A stretch of DNA of 64,000 nucleotides from JBDIAG01 sp047974565 (GTDB taxonomy: Bacteria; Actinomycetota; Actinomycetes; Actinomycetales; CAWJMD01), in the NCBI GenBank assembly GCA_047974565.1, contig JBKECN010000010.1, forward strand, positions 1 to 64,000. The letters are read 5' to 3'. Positions 15,112-23,599 of this stretch are shown here, piece by piece (position 1 is the stretch's first letter; each line of letters opens with the position of its first letter). The notes under the pieces were generated by a model. It searched no databases. It saw only the letters and a program-made list of their open reading frames with translations, and was not told where the DNA came from. The position numbers and the translations under genes were made by a program.

Positions 15112-15117
15112 ACGGTA
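15112..15117 (-). promoter_or_regulatory. Possible -10 element for the cold-shock gene
   Basis: TACCGT on the minus strand fits the actinobacterial -10 pattern TAnnnT and is placed to give a leader of about 160 bases. No convincing -35 is visible. Confidence 0.3.
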
Positions 15118-15341
15118 GCACAGCGAATGTTGGGTGCCAGGGTTTGCGCATGTGACTTCGTGGTTACGGATCTCGAGCGGAAAGTAACACCTGGAGAAGG
15201 TGCGCGAGTAATCCGCCAGAAAGAACTGCCCGGCCGGTGTCGCCGGTCGTCCCACCGCCGGACCTGCTCGGTGTGCAGCAGGCCGGCGAGCTGTGCGGGC
15301 TGTGCCGTGCTGCGTCTGACCGTGCCGCATCAACGTGCCGC

Positions 15342-15389
15342 GGCCGAGTGGCATCGCCGGAGACCGGCCGAGTGGCATCGCCCGAGACC
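15342..15389. repeat. Two tandem copies of a 24-bp unit
   Basis: Two copies beginning GGCCGAGTGGCATCGCC and ending GAGACC, one mismatch apart, with a partial third copy after them. They lie upstream of the membrane-protein gene at 15428. The rest of 14940-15427 holds the cold-shock leader and nothing else recognisable. Confidence 0.8.
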
Positions 15390-15427
15390 GGCCGTGGCGT
15401 GCGCCGGTCCGCGATAGCGTCGTATCC

Positions 15428-16114
15428 ATGAGTTTCCTGGCACAAGCCGCAGCGGCGATCTCCATCGTGGCGGTGGTGCCCTGGGTGCTGTGGCGCAGCG
15501 CCGAGGACGCCAACGCCCGAGCGTGGGGTCGGTACTGGGTGGTCGTGGCCGTGGTGGGGGCGATCAGCCTGCTGCTGCCCCGGGGTGGGCTGGCGCTCGG
15601 GCCTGCGGTCTTCTACCTGGCCGGGAGCGCCGCGCTGGCGTTGAGTGTGCCGGCCCGGCTGCTGCGCGGTTTCCCGCTGCCGGTCACCGAGCCGGCGGTG
15701 ATCGGTGCGCTGCTCAACCCCCTGGTGGGAGCCGGCTTGCTGCTCATCGATCGATCCGGGATGAGCTTGGGCGCCGGCCACAACCTGCTGTGGTGGGTGG
15801 CTGCGGTGCACGCGATCGGGTTCGGCGGCGGCATGCTCGCCGCCACGCGGGTGGCCGCTGGCTACCGCAGGGGGGTGGCGTCCGGACGCGGCGCCTTCGG
15901 GTGGGCGGCGGCGGGTGCCGCACTCATCGCGTGGGCCCCGATGTTAGGTGCTCTGTTCGCGCCTCGGTTCGGGGCTCCTGCCGCGGTGGCCGCAGCGGTC
16001 CTGGTGGTCTGCGGGTCGGTACTGGTGCTCGTCCTCGGCCGTCCCGGGACGACCGAAGCCGAGCCCTGCGCCGGTCAGACCCAGGCGGACCCGCTGGCCC
16101 CGCCGGCTCCGTGA
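15428..16114 (+). CDS. Uncharacterised multi-pass membrane protein (possibly YndJ-like)
   Basis: 228 residues with about seven membrane helices and short loops. Helix 1 is AAAAISIVAVVPWVLW; the loop SAEDANARAWGRYW follows. A central segment PAVIGALLNPLVGAGLLLIDRSG has a Pro/Asn-containing half-helix that recalls YndJ-type proteins, but I cannot assign the family with confidence. The C-terminus is short and polar. The metallophosphoesterase gene begins six bases after its stop codon, so the two are very likely co-transcribed. Confidence 0.7.
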   Translation: MSFLAQAAAAISIVAVVPWVLWRSAEDANARAWGRYWVVVAVVGAISLLLPRGGLALGPAVFYLAGSAALALSVPARLLRGFPLPVTEPAVIGALLNPLVGAGLLLIDRSGMSLGAGHNLLWWVAAVHAIGFGGGMLAATRVAAGYRRGVASGRGAFGWAAAGAALIAWAPMLGALFAPRFGAPAAVAAAVLVVCGSVLVLVLGRPGTTEAEPCAGQTQADPLAPPAP

Positions 16115-16120
16115 CCAGCC

Positions 16121-18052
16121 GTGTCCGAGGGCTCTGACCCGCACGGCGACGGGCCTGGCGACCCGGTACCCACGGATTCGTCACCGCCCGGTGACGCAGC
16201 GATCCCGCGGGGCGACTCGCCGTCGCACCAGGCGTCGGCCGGCGCACAGCCCCGGACCCGGACCCACAGGCGGGCTGCCGACGCGCCCCGTTCGATGCCC
16301 CCGCGTCGACCCGGCTCCAGGATCCCGCGCGCTGGGGGTCGGGTGCGGATCGGCTCGATGCCAATCACGGGTACCCCGACCGTGCGTCGGGTCTTCGCCC
16401 TGCGGAGCCACCCGGTCGTCGAGGCTGTCCGCCGGTTTGCGCTGCTGGTGCTCGTCGCTCTGGCCGGGGCCACCGTGGGCTGGGCACTCACGCCCCCGAC
16501 GCAGGCCGAACTCGGCCCCCTACAGGTACACGTGCAGGCCCACCTGTTCGGCCAGGCCCCGGTGGAACTGACCCTGCCGCCGGCGGGAACGGTCACCTTC
16601 GACACGCACTCCGGACCGCTGAGCGTGGACGTCTCGGTCGAGTCGATTGATCTGGAGGCCGCCACCCTGTTGTTGGAGTCGCCTCCGGCGGTGGAAGACC
16701 TGCAGACCGAGGTGAGCGTCCAGGCGCGGACGGCGGTGATTCGCGCGGTGGCCAGCGCGACAGCGTGCGCGGTGCTGGCTGCTGCCGTCGCCGCCGGACT
16801 GGTGTACCGGCGGCCCCGCCGAGCCCTACAGGCGGGGGTGGTGGCGGTCACGATCCCCGCGGTGGCGGCCGGCCTGGCGGTGACGACCTTCACCCCAGCG
16901 GCCTTCAACGAGCCACGATTCACCGGACTGCTCTCCCGCGCCCCCTACGTCGCAGGCCAGGCCCGGTCCGCTGCAGACCGGTTGGAGTCCTACCGGTCGT
17001 GGGTTGCCGATCTCACACGGTCGGTGACCACCCTGTACGCGACCGCCAATGATCTGCCGGTGCCTGCTGCGCCGACCAGCGACCTGACGACCGTCTTGCA
17101 CGTCTCGGACATTCACCTGAACCCGCAGGCGTTCGACCTGATCACCACGCTCGTTCAGCAGTTCGGCGTGGACGCCGTCATCGATACCGGAGACATCACC
17201 ACGTGGGGCTCCGCGGCTGAGTCGGCGACGCTCGAGCCGATCTCAAGACTCTCGGTGCCCTATGTCTTCGTCCGGGGCAATCACGACTCCGCCGAGACCG
17301 CCGCTGCCGTGGCCGCCCAGGGCGCGATCGTGCTCGACGACACAGCCGCCGAGGTCGCGGGCCTGCGCATCGCCGGGATAGGCGATTTCACGTTCACCCC
17401 CGACGGCGAGGGCGGGTCGCGTCGCAAGGCTCGAGAAGCCGCAGCTGCCCTCGCCACCACCATCACGGCCCAGGCCAGGGCCGGCGACCCGACCGACATC
17501 GCCCTGATCCACAACCCGACCGGCACCCAGGCCCTGATGGGCACGGTCCCACTGGTACTCAGCGGTCATATGCACACCCGTGATGTACGCCTGGACGCGA
17601 CGGGAACGCGGGTGATGGTCGAGGGATCCACCGGTGGTGCCGGGATCACCAGTGGATCGCTGCAGAGCCTGGGCCGCGGGCGGCCGGTCCCGCTGGAAGC
17701 CACCCTCTTGTACTTCTCCCCGGACGAGGCCGGCCGGCAACGCCTGGTGGCCTACGACGAGGTGACGGTGGGCGGCCTGGGGCTGGCATCGGTGTCGGTG
17801 GAGCGTCAAGTGATCTCCCCGGACGAGCGACCGCGCCAGGAGAACCTGCCCAGCGTCTTCCCGCAGGCCACCGTCTCCGACGGCGCGGCGTCCACCTCGC
17901 CGTCGCCGGGCGACAGCGCGGCCACCACCTCCGCCACACCAGCCCCTGGCAGCGGGGACCAGCTCCCGACCACGGCCGCGCCGCCCGGCACCGAGGGTGC
18001 GGTCGAGCCGGAGGTCGGCCAGGACTCGGCCACCACCACGCAGGGCGGCTAG
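16121..18052 (+). CDS. Membrane-anchored metallophosphoesterase
   Basis: 643 residues from a GTG start. Residues 1-100 are polar and low-complexity; a first membrane helix lies at ~106-124 (FALLVLVALAGATVGWAL), an extracytoplasmic beta domain follows to ~200, and two more helices lie at ~208-232 and ~242-262. The calcineurin-like phosphoesterase domain has all metal-binding motifs: DIHLN near 330, DTGDITTWG near 354, GNHDS near 386, HNPTG near 466 and GHMHTRD near 482. The C-terminal ~85 residues are Ser/Thr/Pro-rich. It probably hydrolyses a phosphate ester at the outer face of the membrane. It is preceded closely by a membrane-protein gene. Confidence 0.85.
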   Translation: MSEGSDPHGDGPGDPVPTDSSPPGDAAIPRGDSPSHQASAGAQPRTRTHRRAADAPRSMPPRRPGSRIPRAGGRVRIGSMPITGTPTVRRVFALRSHPVVEAVRRFALLVLVALAGATVGWALTPPTQAELGPLQVHVQAHLFGQAPVELTLPPAGTVTFDTHSGPLSVDVSVESIDLEAATLLLESPPAVEDLQTEVSVQARTAVIRAVASATACAVLAAAVAAGLVYRRPRRALQAGVVAVTIPAVAAGLAVTTFTPAAFNEPRFTGLLSRAPYVAGQARSAADRLESYRSWVADLTRSVTTLYATANDLPVPAAPTSDLTTVLHVSDIHLNPQAFDLITTLVQQFGVDAVIDTGDITTWGSAAESATLEPISRLSVPYVFVRGNHDSAETAAAVAAQGAIVLDDTAAEVAGLRIAGIGDFTFTPDGEGGSRRKAREAAAALATTITAQARAGDPTDIALIHNPTGTQALMGTVPLVLSGHMHTRDVRLDATGTRVMVEGSTGGAGITSGSLQSLGRGRPVPLEATLLYFSPDEAGRQRLVAYDEVTVGGLGLASVSVERQVISPDERPRQENLPSVFPQATVSDGAASTSPSPGDSAATTSATPAPGSGDQLPTTAAPPGTEGAVEPEVGQDSATTTQGG

Positions 18053-18252
18053 GGCGCGAAGGGCGCGCAAGACCGGACGCCCGGTTCGATCGCTGGATCG
18101 GGCCGAAAACCCTTCGGAATCAGCCCATGAGGGTCCGGTCCACTGCCCCATCGGGCACACCTGAGCCGGGCCCGTCCCCGGCGTCGCCCCCCGGGTTTAC
18201 CGTGCGGTGAGGGTTCGGGCCGACACGGTCGCAGGGCAGCAAGGGAGTCGCC

Positions 18253-21200
18253 ATGCGCGAGCACACCGAGCGCCCCGAGGGGGTCGACCCGGACGCCCGA
18301 CGAGCCAGCCACGCGGACCAGGCCGCTGACGTCGGGACGCGGCACAGCCACCCCCTTGCCCGGGCGGGACACGTCGACGCCGGTGCTGGACGCCAGCCCA
18401 CCGGCCCGAGCCCGCGATCGGGGCCCGGGCTGCTGGGGCCGGCGGCGATCCGCCAGTTGCAACGCACCGGTGGGAACCGGGCGGTCGCCACCCTGATGCG
18501 CGCTCGGGCCGGGGACGGTCTCGAGTCGAGCCGATCGCCGGGATCCGGGTCGCAGCGTCCAGAATCTGACCTCGACCTGGCTGACCTCCCGTCGGGTTCC
18601 TCCAGCCCTCCGGCCGAGGCGGGGGTCGTGGGTCCGGCGCCCGAACTCCTGGCGCCCCCAGCCGATGCCGGTACCGGCGTCACCGTGACTGATCGCGGGA
18701 AGTACAGCGCGGGCGGGGATGATCCTGGCGCACTCGAAGCGGAGCGCTCCTCCACGTCCGGGCCCGTCCCCGTTACCTCCAGCCCGGGTGCCGGCACACT
18801 ACCCGGTGGCTCCAACCAGGCCGGTGGGTCGAGCCACGGGTCCGGCACTGGCGGATCGGGCACTGGCGGGTCGGGCGCTGGCGGATCGGGCGCTGGCGGA
18901 TCGGGCGCTGGCGGGTCGGGCACCGGTGCGTCCGGTCGCCCAACCCTGGTCCAGCCCGGTGCGCCCGGTGGTCGGCGACCTCCGCCGGGTCCGCACGGCT
19001 CCGCCCAGCAGGCTCCGCCCGGTGCGGGAGTCGCAACCGCGGCCACCGACGTGCTTGGTCCGCAACCCGAGCCTGGCCAGCAATCCGATGGCGTGCCCGG
19101 CGTCGTCTCCGCGTCCGGACCGCCGGCGGTTCCCGGTGGTGAGGGGTCCGGGGTGGTCAGTGCCGCCCTGGCGACGCTTTCCGCCACTCGCGCCGGAGTG
19201 ATCGAGGCCGCGACCAGCCGGCGCCGACGCGTCCAGCTCGCCGCGGACACCTACCGCCGGCAGGTGGCCGAGAGCTTCTCCGTCCAGTCCCAGCGGGTCC
19301 AGGAGAGCTTCGAGGGCACCGTGAACCTGCTTCGAAGCGACCTCGCGCAGCGGACCAGGGCGGTACGCGGCGCCGAGTCCGAGCACTTGGCCCGCGCCGG
19401 TGCGGCCGCGAGCGCCGAACGGCAGAACCTGCAAGCCCTCAGGCAGGCCCGGCACGCTCAACTTGACGCTGCGGCACGCACCAGTGCCGAGCAGATCCGC
19501 ACCGCCGGCAGCACCCAGGCGGGCAGATCCATCGCCGGCGCGCACTCGCGGGCTCAGCAGGCCACCGGATTGGTGGACGCCCGGGCAGCCCAAGCTCAGG
19601 GGAATGAAGGTTCCGAGGCCTTCATCCGCAGCATCCGGCGCGGCAAACTGCCCGACGTTCAGCAGCGACTGCGTGCCGCGGCGCACGAGGTGGCCGGCGG
19701 CGTGCGTGAGCAGGCCGGGGAGGTGGCCTCGCACATCACCGGAGAAGCCGCTCAGGGACGAGCCGAACTCACCAGCTTCTTCGCCGAGGCCGGGCAAGCT
19801 GTGGCAGACAGCCACACCGAGACCACGCGAGCGGTTCGCGAGGCCGCGGACGCTGCGGTCGCCAGCCTGCAGGACGCCGTGCTGCCGGTGATCGCGCGCC
19901 TGACCCGCGACCGGGACGCACGGTTGCGCGAACTCCGCTCGGGTCAGGCCGGCATGACCGTGGCGATCGACCGGCAGGTCAGCCAGAGCGTGGCCGCCCT
20001 CGACCGCGGCGTCGCCCGCGACCTCGCCGAACTCGACTGGGCGATCGGCCGCGTCGCCGAAGGAGGTGGGGAACCCATCAGCACCCAGCAGGCCGTTGCC
20101 GACATCGGCGCCCAGGTCGAGCTCGCCCAGACCCAACACGACTCCACCGCAGACAGTTTCGCCGGCCAGGTGGACCAGGCCGCGGGCCAGGCCACCGGAG
20201 CGGTGGATGAGCGGGCTTCCCAGGTCGTGCAGGGGCTGGCCACGCTGGGCGGTGAGGTCACCGGTCGGCTGGCCGAGACGGCGCAGACCACGAGAGGGGA
20301 GATGGGCCGGGCGCTGGCGGGCGGCACCACGCAGATGCGCAACACCTGTCAGGCCGCGCAGACGACGTCGGCGACGGCGGTCGGGGACGCGGCCACAGCC
20401 TGGCAGGGGCAGGTCCGCGACCAGGGCGAACGGCTGACCAGCCAGGTGGACGACAGCCTGGCCCGGCAGGACACCCAGCTGGCCGGTTTCGCGACTGACC
20501 TGGACGCGGGACTGCGCGATTCACGGGCCGAGCGCAGCGAGGGGGGCTTCCTCAGTTCCGTCGGGGCGTTCTTCTCCGGTCTCGCGGACTTCCTGGTCGG
20601 AGTCGTCGAGGGCATCGGCCTGGCCCTGTTCGACCTGCTCAAGGGCCTGTGGACGCTGGTCACCACGGTCGTGGGATGGGTGATCATCGCGGTCGTCGTC
20701 ATCGTGGCGGTCATCGTCGTGGTGGTCTTCGGGTGGGAGGTCCTGCTCATCGCGCTCGCCGTGATCGGCGTGGTGGTGGGCCTGTCGATGGCCGGCTATT
20801 ACCTGTACCTGGCGTTCACCCGCCCAGACCTCACCTGGCGCGAACGGGGGCGCCTCGTCGGGCGGGCACTCTTCGAGATCGCGCTGGCCGCGCTCAGCCT
20901 GGCCGAGCTGCGCGGCCTCACCTCGATCACCAAGCTCGGCCTGATCGCCAAACTCGCTCAGCGCCTGGGCGGCATGGGCAATGCCATCCGGGCCATCCGC
21001 ATCCTCGGCAGCGTCGAACGGGCGCTGCAGATCCTCGACCGGGTCGGTGACGCCGCCCTGGCCATGCGGCTGATCACCTCGGTGCGGCGCTTCGAGGACA
21101 TCGTCCGGCTGCTCGACGAACTCGGGACGGCGGCGCGCGTCCTCGAACTCATCACCCACTTCGGCAGTGCCCGCGCCCTGCTCGCTGTGATGGACGCGCT

Positions 21201-22365
21201 CGGCACCGGGGCTCGGTTGGAGGCCTGCATCGCGGCCTTCGGGGGAGCCGGTGAACTCGCTCGGGTGATCCAGGCGATCGGCGGCGCCGAGCGGCTGGCC
21301 CGGTACCTGGGGCAGGTCGGTGGTGACGCCGCCGTGCTGGCCCGGCTGATGGATGAGGTCGGTGGCGCGGCCGCCTTCGCCCGCTACGTGCGTGCCCTGG
21401 GGGACGACGCCGCGCAACTGGTCACCCTGATCGACGACGTGGGTGGGGCTGCGGCCTTCCTGCGGTACGTGCGGGCGCTGGGGGACGATGCGGCCCGGTT
21501 GCGCCTGCTGATCACCCGGTGCGGCAGCGTCGAGGACTTCCGCGCGCTCCTTCGCACCGTCGGCGACGACATCGTGCGCCTGGAGACGATGCTGCGCAAC
21601 GCCGGGAACGACCCGGTGCTACTCATGGACCTGCTCACCCAGCCCGGGACCGCCACCGTCGACGAGGTCGCGCGACTCCTGGAGCTCATCGCCGGCGACG
21701 TGGCCGTACTCGGGCGGCTGCGGGCACACGTGCCCGACCTTGCCCGGCTGCTGGGCTACCTCGAGCAGGCTGGCCTGGGCAATGCCGGCCGGCTCGCCGA
21801 CCTGCTGGACCTGGCGGTGGCCCGAGGGTTCGCGGTGGACCGAGTCGAGCGGATCCTCGCCCTGGCCAACGGCGCGCCCGGTGAGTTCCGGCGGCTCGTC
21901 CAGGCCCTCAACCGTTTCCCCTTCCCCGCCGCGGGTGCGGCTCCCAATGCCCCGGTGCCGATCTCGATCGCCACCGGGCGCTTCTCCATCGGGGCGGCCC
22001 GGATCGTCGCCCACCGGATGGCGCACTACCTGGAACGGCATGTGGACATCTTCTTCCGGTTCACCGCGGCGAACATGAATCTCGACAACACCCTTTGGCC
22101 GGCCGGCACTGCGGCAGGCGACGTGGCCCGCCTGCTGGATGAGGCACTTGCCCTGCTGCAGGCCCAAGGCAGGCTCACCGCAGGCAATCTCGGGACCTTC
22201 CAACAGGTCACCCTCGGGAACGGGGTGACCGTGCGGGTGATGGTCGACTCCCTCGCCGGTAACCTCACCGTCGTGTCCTTCCATCCGGTGGGCGGGCCGG
22301 GAGTGGTCAACTTCGTCCTCGAAGAGATGCGTGCCTTCCGAGCGCTCGTCACCGGTGTGCCGTGA
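18253..22365 (+). CDS. Large multidomain protein, putative polymorphic toxin with LQRxxGNxAV motif and 13-residue repeats
   Basis: 1370 residues, preceded by GGGAG-type ribosome site. Order of parts: residues 66-83 IRQLQRTGGNRAVATLMR, a motif that in actinobacteria often accompanies DUF4157 proteins of extracellular contractile injection systems (eCIS); 100-300 low-complexity, with a Gly/Ser/Ala repeat at ~197-226; ~316-756 Ala/Gln/Arg-rich helices, probably coiled coil; ~800-858 two strongly hydrophobic segments (VGWVIIAVVVIVAVIVVVVF; LLIALAVIGVVVGLSMAGYY); 919-1131 sixteen units of 13-14 residues starting with Gly, such as GTAARVLELITHF; ~1230-1370 a compact end domain with AHRMAHYLERHV and NTLWPAGTAAGD. 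The end domain looks like a toxin tip, but its activity is not recognised. No HExxH protease motif is present. The next gene may encode its immunity protein. Confidence 0.72.
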   Translation: MREHTERPEGVDPDARRASHADQAADVGTRHSHPLARAGHVDAGAGRQPTGPSPRSGPGLLGPAAIRQLQRTGGNRAVATLMRARAGDGLESSRSPGSGSQRPESDLDLADLPSGSSSPPAEAGVVGPAPELLAPPADAGTGVTVTDRGKYSAGGDDPGALEAERSSTSGPVPVTSSPGAGTLPGGSNQAGGSSHGSGTGGSGTGGSGAGGSGAGGSGAGGSGTGASGRPTLVQPGAPGGRRPPPGPHGSAQQAPPGAGVATAATDVLGPQPEPGQQSDGVPGVVSASGPPAVPGGEGSGVVSAALATLSATRAGVIEAATSRRRRVQLAADTYRRQVAESFSVQSQRVQESFEGTVNLLRSDLAQRTRAVRGAESEHLARAGAAASAERQNLQALRQARHAQLDAAARTSAEQIRTAGSTQAGRSIAGAHSRAQQATGLVDARAAQAQGNEGSEAFIRSIRRGKLPDVQQRLRAAAHEVAGGVREQAGEVASHITGEAAQGRAELTSFFAEAGQAVADSHTETTRAVREAADAAVASLQDAVLPVIARLTRDRDARLRELRSGQAGMTVAIDRQVSQSVAALDRGVARDLAELDWAIGRVAEGGGEPISTQQAVADIGAQVELAQTQHDSTADSFAGQVDQAAGQATGAVDERASQVVQGLATLGGEVTGRLAETAQTTRGEMGRALAGGTTQMRNTCQAAQTTSATAVGDAATAWQGQVRDQGERLTSQVDDSLARQDTQLAGFATDLDAGLRDSRAERSEGGFLSSVGAFFSGLADFLVGVVEGIGLALFDLLKGLWTLVTTVVGWVIIAVVVIVAVIVVVVFGWEVLLIALAVIGVVVGLSMAGYYLYLAFTRPDLTWRERGRLVGRALFEIALAALSLAELRGLTSITKLGLIAKLAQRLGGMGNAIRAIRILGSVERALQILDRVGDAALAMRLITSVRRFEDIVRLLDELGTAARVLELITHFGSARALLAVMDALGTGARLEACIAAFGGAGELARVIQAIGGAERLARYLGQVGGDAAVLARLMDEVGGAAAFARYVRALGDDAAQLVTLIDDVGGAAAFLRYVRALGDDAARLRLLITRCGSVEDFRALLRTVGDDIVRLETMLRNAGNDPVLLMDLLTQPGTATVDEVARLLELIAGDVAVLGRLRAHVPDLARLLGYLEQAGLGNAGRLADLLDLAVARGFAVDRVERILALANGAPGEFRRLVQALNRFPFPAAGAAPNAPVPISIATGRFSIGAARIVAHRMAHYLERHVDIFFRFTAANMNLDNTLWPAGTAAGDVARLLDEALALLQAQGRLTAGNLGTFQQVTLGNGVTVRVMVDSLAGNLTVVSFHPVGGPGVVNFVLEEMRAFRALVTGVP

Positions 22366-22379
22366 TGCTCGCTGGTGCG

Positions 22380-22394
22380 CGGAAGGCGCTTCCG
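22380..22394 (+). terminator. Short hairpin after the 1370-residue gene
   Basis: CGGAAG and CTTCCG pair around GCG, 15 bases after the stop codon. The stem is short; it may attenuate read-through into the next gene. Confidence 0.35.
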
Positions 22395-22563
22395 ACGCGA
22401 GGGCGCCCGGTGCGAGGAGGTGCTTGGTGTGAGCAGGCCCGGTGTGACTGTCCCGGCGACGAATCGCCCGGCCTCGACCACGGCGCGAAACTGACGCAGG
22501 CCAATGAACCCAGGACAAGGATGTGGTGACCAGCATGGCAGCGACTACGGCGGGGACGCCCTG

Positions 22564-23361
22564 ATGCGGATCGGCCTGGAACTGGGTCTGGAACCTGACC
22601 CGGACGCCGACGACCTCCAGTACGTCCTGCTGCCTCGTCTCGCGGCCGGGCCACCCGGTCCGGCAACCGGACGCGACCCCGGCTTCGAGGCAGGAGCGGT
22701 GGTCATCGACACCGAAACCGGGTCGGGCAGGATCGTGGACGCACTGCGCTACGCGGTCGCCGGCCTGTGCCTGCGGTCGGTGCCGGAACTGCTGGCCGGG
22801 CGGGCCTACTCGTACCAGTGCTTCGACTCCCTGCGGGAAGTGCGGTTGTCGCCGGACGGTGCGCTGGTGCGCATCACCGGACCGGGTGTGGACGAACTCA
22901 GCTGCCCGCGCGCAGATCTGGCGGCGGCCTTCGTCGCCGCGGGGGGCGAGTTCATCGACCTGATGCCGCAGATCCTGCCCGGCTACCAGGCATACCTGGA
23001 CACCGTCGAGCGGGACTATCGCGCAGCGCGGGCGGCCCTGCTCGCGCAGTCGGGCTCCACCGGGCCGGCACCTGCGCACCACGTCGACCAGATCCAGCCG
23101 GGCGAACCCGCACCCGGTCCGGCCCGATCGGCCCCGCACGCGCAAGCCTTCCCACCCGACGGCCAGGCGGACGCCGACCACCCGATGGAGGGTGAGTTGC
23201 TGGAGCGTGCCCGCCGCGCGGGAACCGCGGTGGACGCGGCGCGGGACCTGCTGGCCGCCGGGGTCGACCTCATCCCCCGGCTGAAGCTGCTGCGTACGGT
23301 CTACGACCTGTCCCTGGCTCAGGCCCGCGAAGCCGACGACGCGGCCCACTCCTCGACGTAA
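22564..23361 (+). CDS. Unknown acidic protein, possible immunity partner of the upstream gene
   Basis: 265 residues from ATG 22564 (GGGG at nine bases upstream); ATG 22504 in the same frame would add 20 residues. I do not recognise the family. Residues 1-150 are compact and acidic (LELGLEPDPDADDLQYVLLP; GAVVIDTETGSGRIVDALRY; YSYQCFDSLREVRLSPDG). Residues ~180-225 are a Pro/Ala/His linker. The last ~45 residues form a helical hairpin (ELLERARRAGTAVDAARDLL). No signal peptide or membrane helix is seen, so it is cytoplasmic. Its position 200 bases after a putative polymorphic toxin, on the same strand, and its acidity suggest an immunity or chaperone role; this is inference. Confidence 0.6.
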   Translation: MRIGLELGLEPDPDADDLQYVLLPRLAAGPPGPATGRDPGFEAGAVVIDTETGSGRIVDALRYAVAGLCLRSVPELLAGRAYSYQCFDSLREVRLSPDGALVRITGPGVDELSCPRADLAAAFVAAGGEFIDLMPQILPGYQAYLDTVERDYRAARAALLAQSGSTGPAPAHHVDQIQPGEPAPGPARSAPHAQAFPPDGQADADHPMEGELLERARRAGTAVDAARDLLAAGVDLIPRLKLLRTVYDLSLAQAREADDAAHSST

Positions 23362-23492
23362 GCCTGGAACTCCGCGACGTGATCCGGGAACCGCATCGAG
23401 GACCGCCTCGACGTGGCCCGGGTATTTCTCGACGGAATGGGCGGGCAGGCGCGCGAGGGAACCGTGATGCTTGTGCGTTGGCGCCGGATGCA

Positions 23493-23530
23493 CGCGCGCC
23501 AGCGCCGTGATGCTTGGGCGCTGGCGCGCG
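23493..23530. terminator. Perfect 13-bp inverted repeat, probable terminator
   Basis: CGCGCGCCAGCGC and its exact complement GCGCTGGCGCGCG flank a 12-base loop, between the gene ending at 23361 and the DUF47 gene starting at 23600. The loop begins CGTGATGCTTG, which also occurs 43 bases upstream, so the element overlaps a local duplication. Confidence 0.55.
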
Positions 23531-23599
23531 CCGTGACACCGGCCGCATCGCAGGCGGCGCGCGATGAGCAGAACACGGGCCTGTCGATAGCCTGAGCCG

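Noticed and set aside
15164..15811. Minus-strand 215-codon frame overlapping the 15428 membrane protein
   Set aside because: Gln/His/Arg-rich antisense product; the plus strand encodes clear membrane helices with a good start.
18077..18110. tRNA-like TTCGATC loop
   Set aside because: The flanking bases do not form a T-stem in register and no anticodon or acceptor stem can be built.
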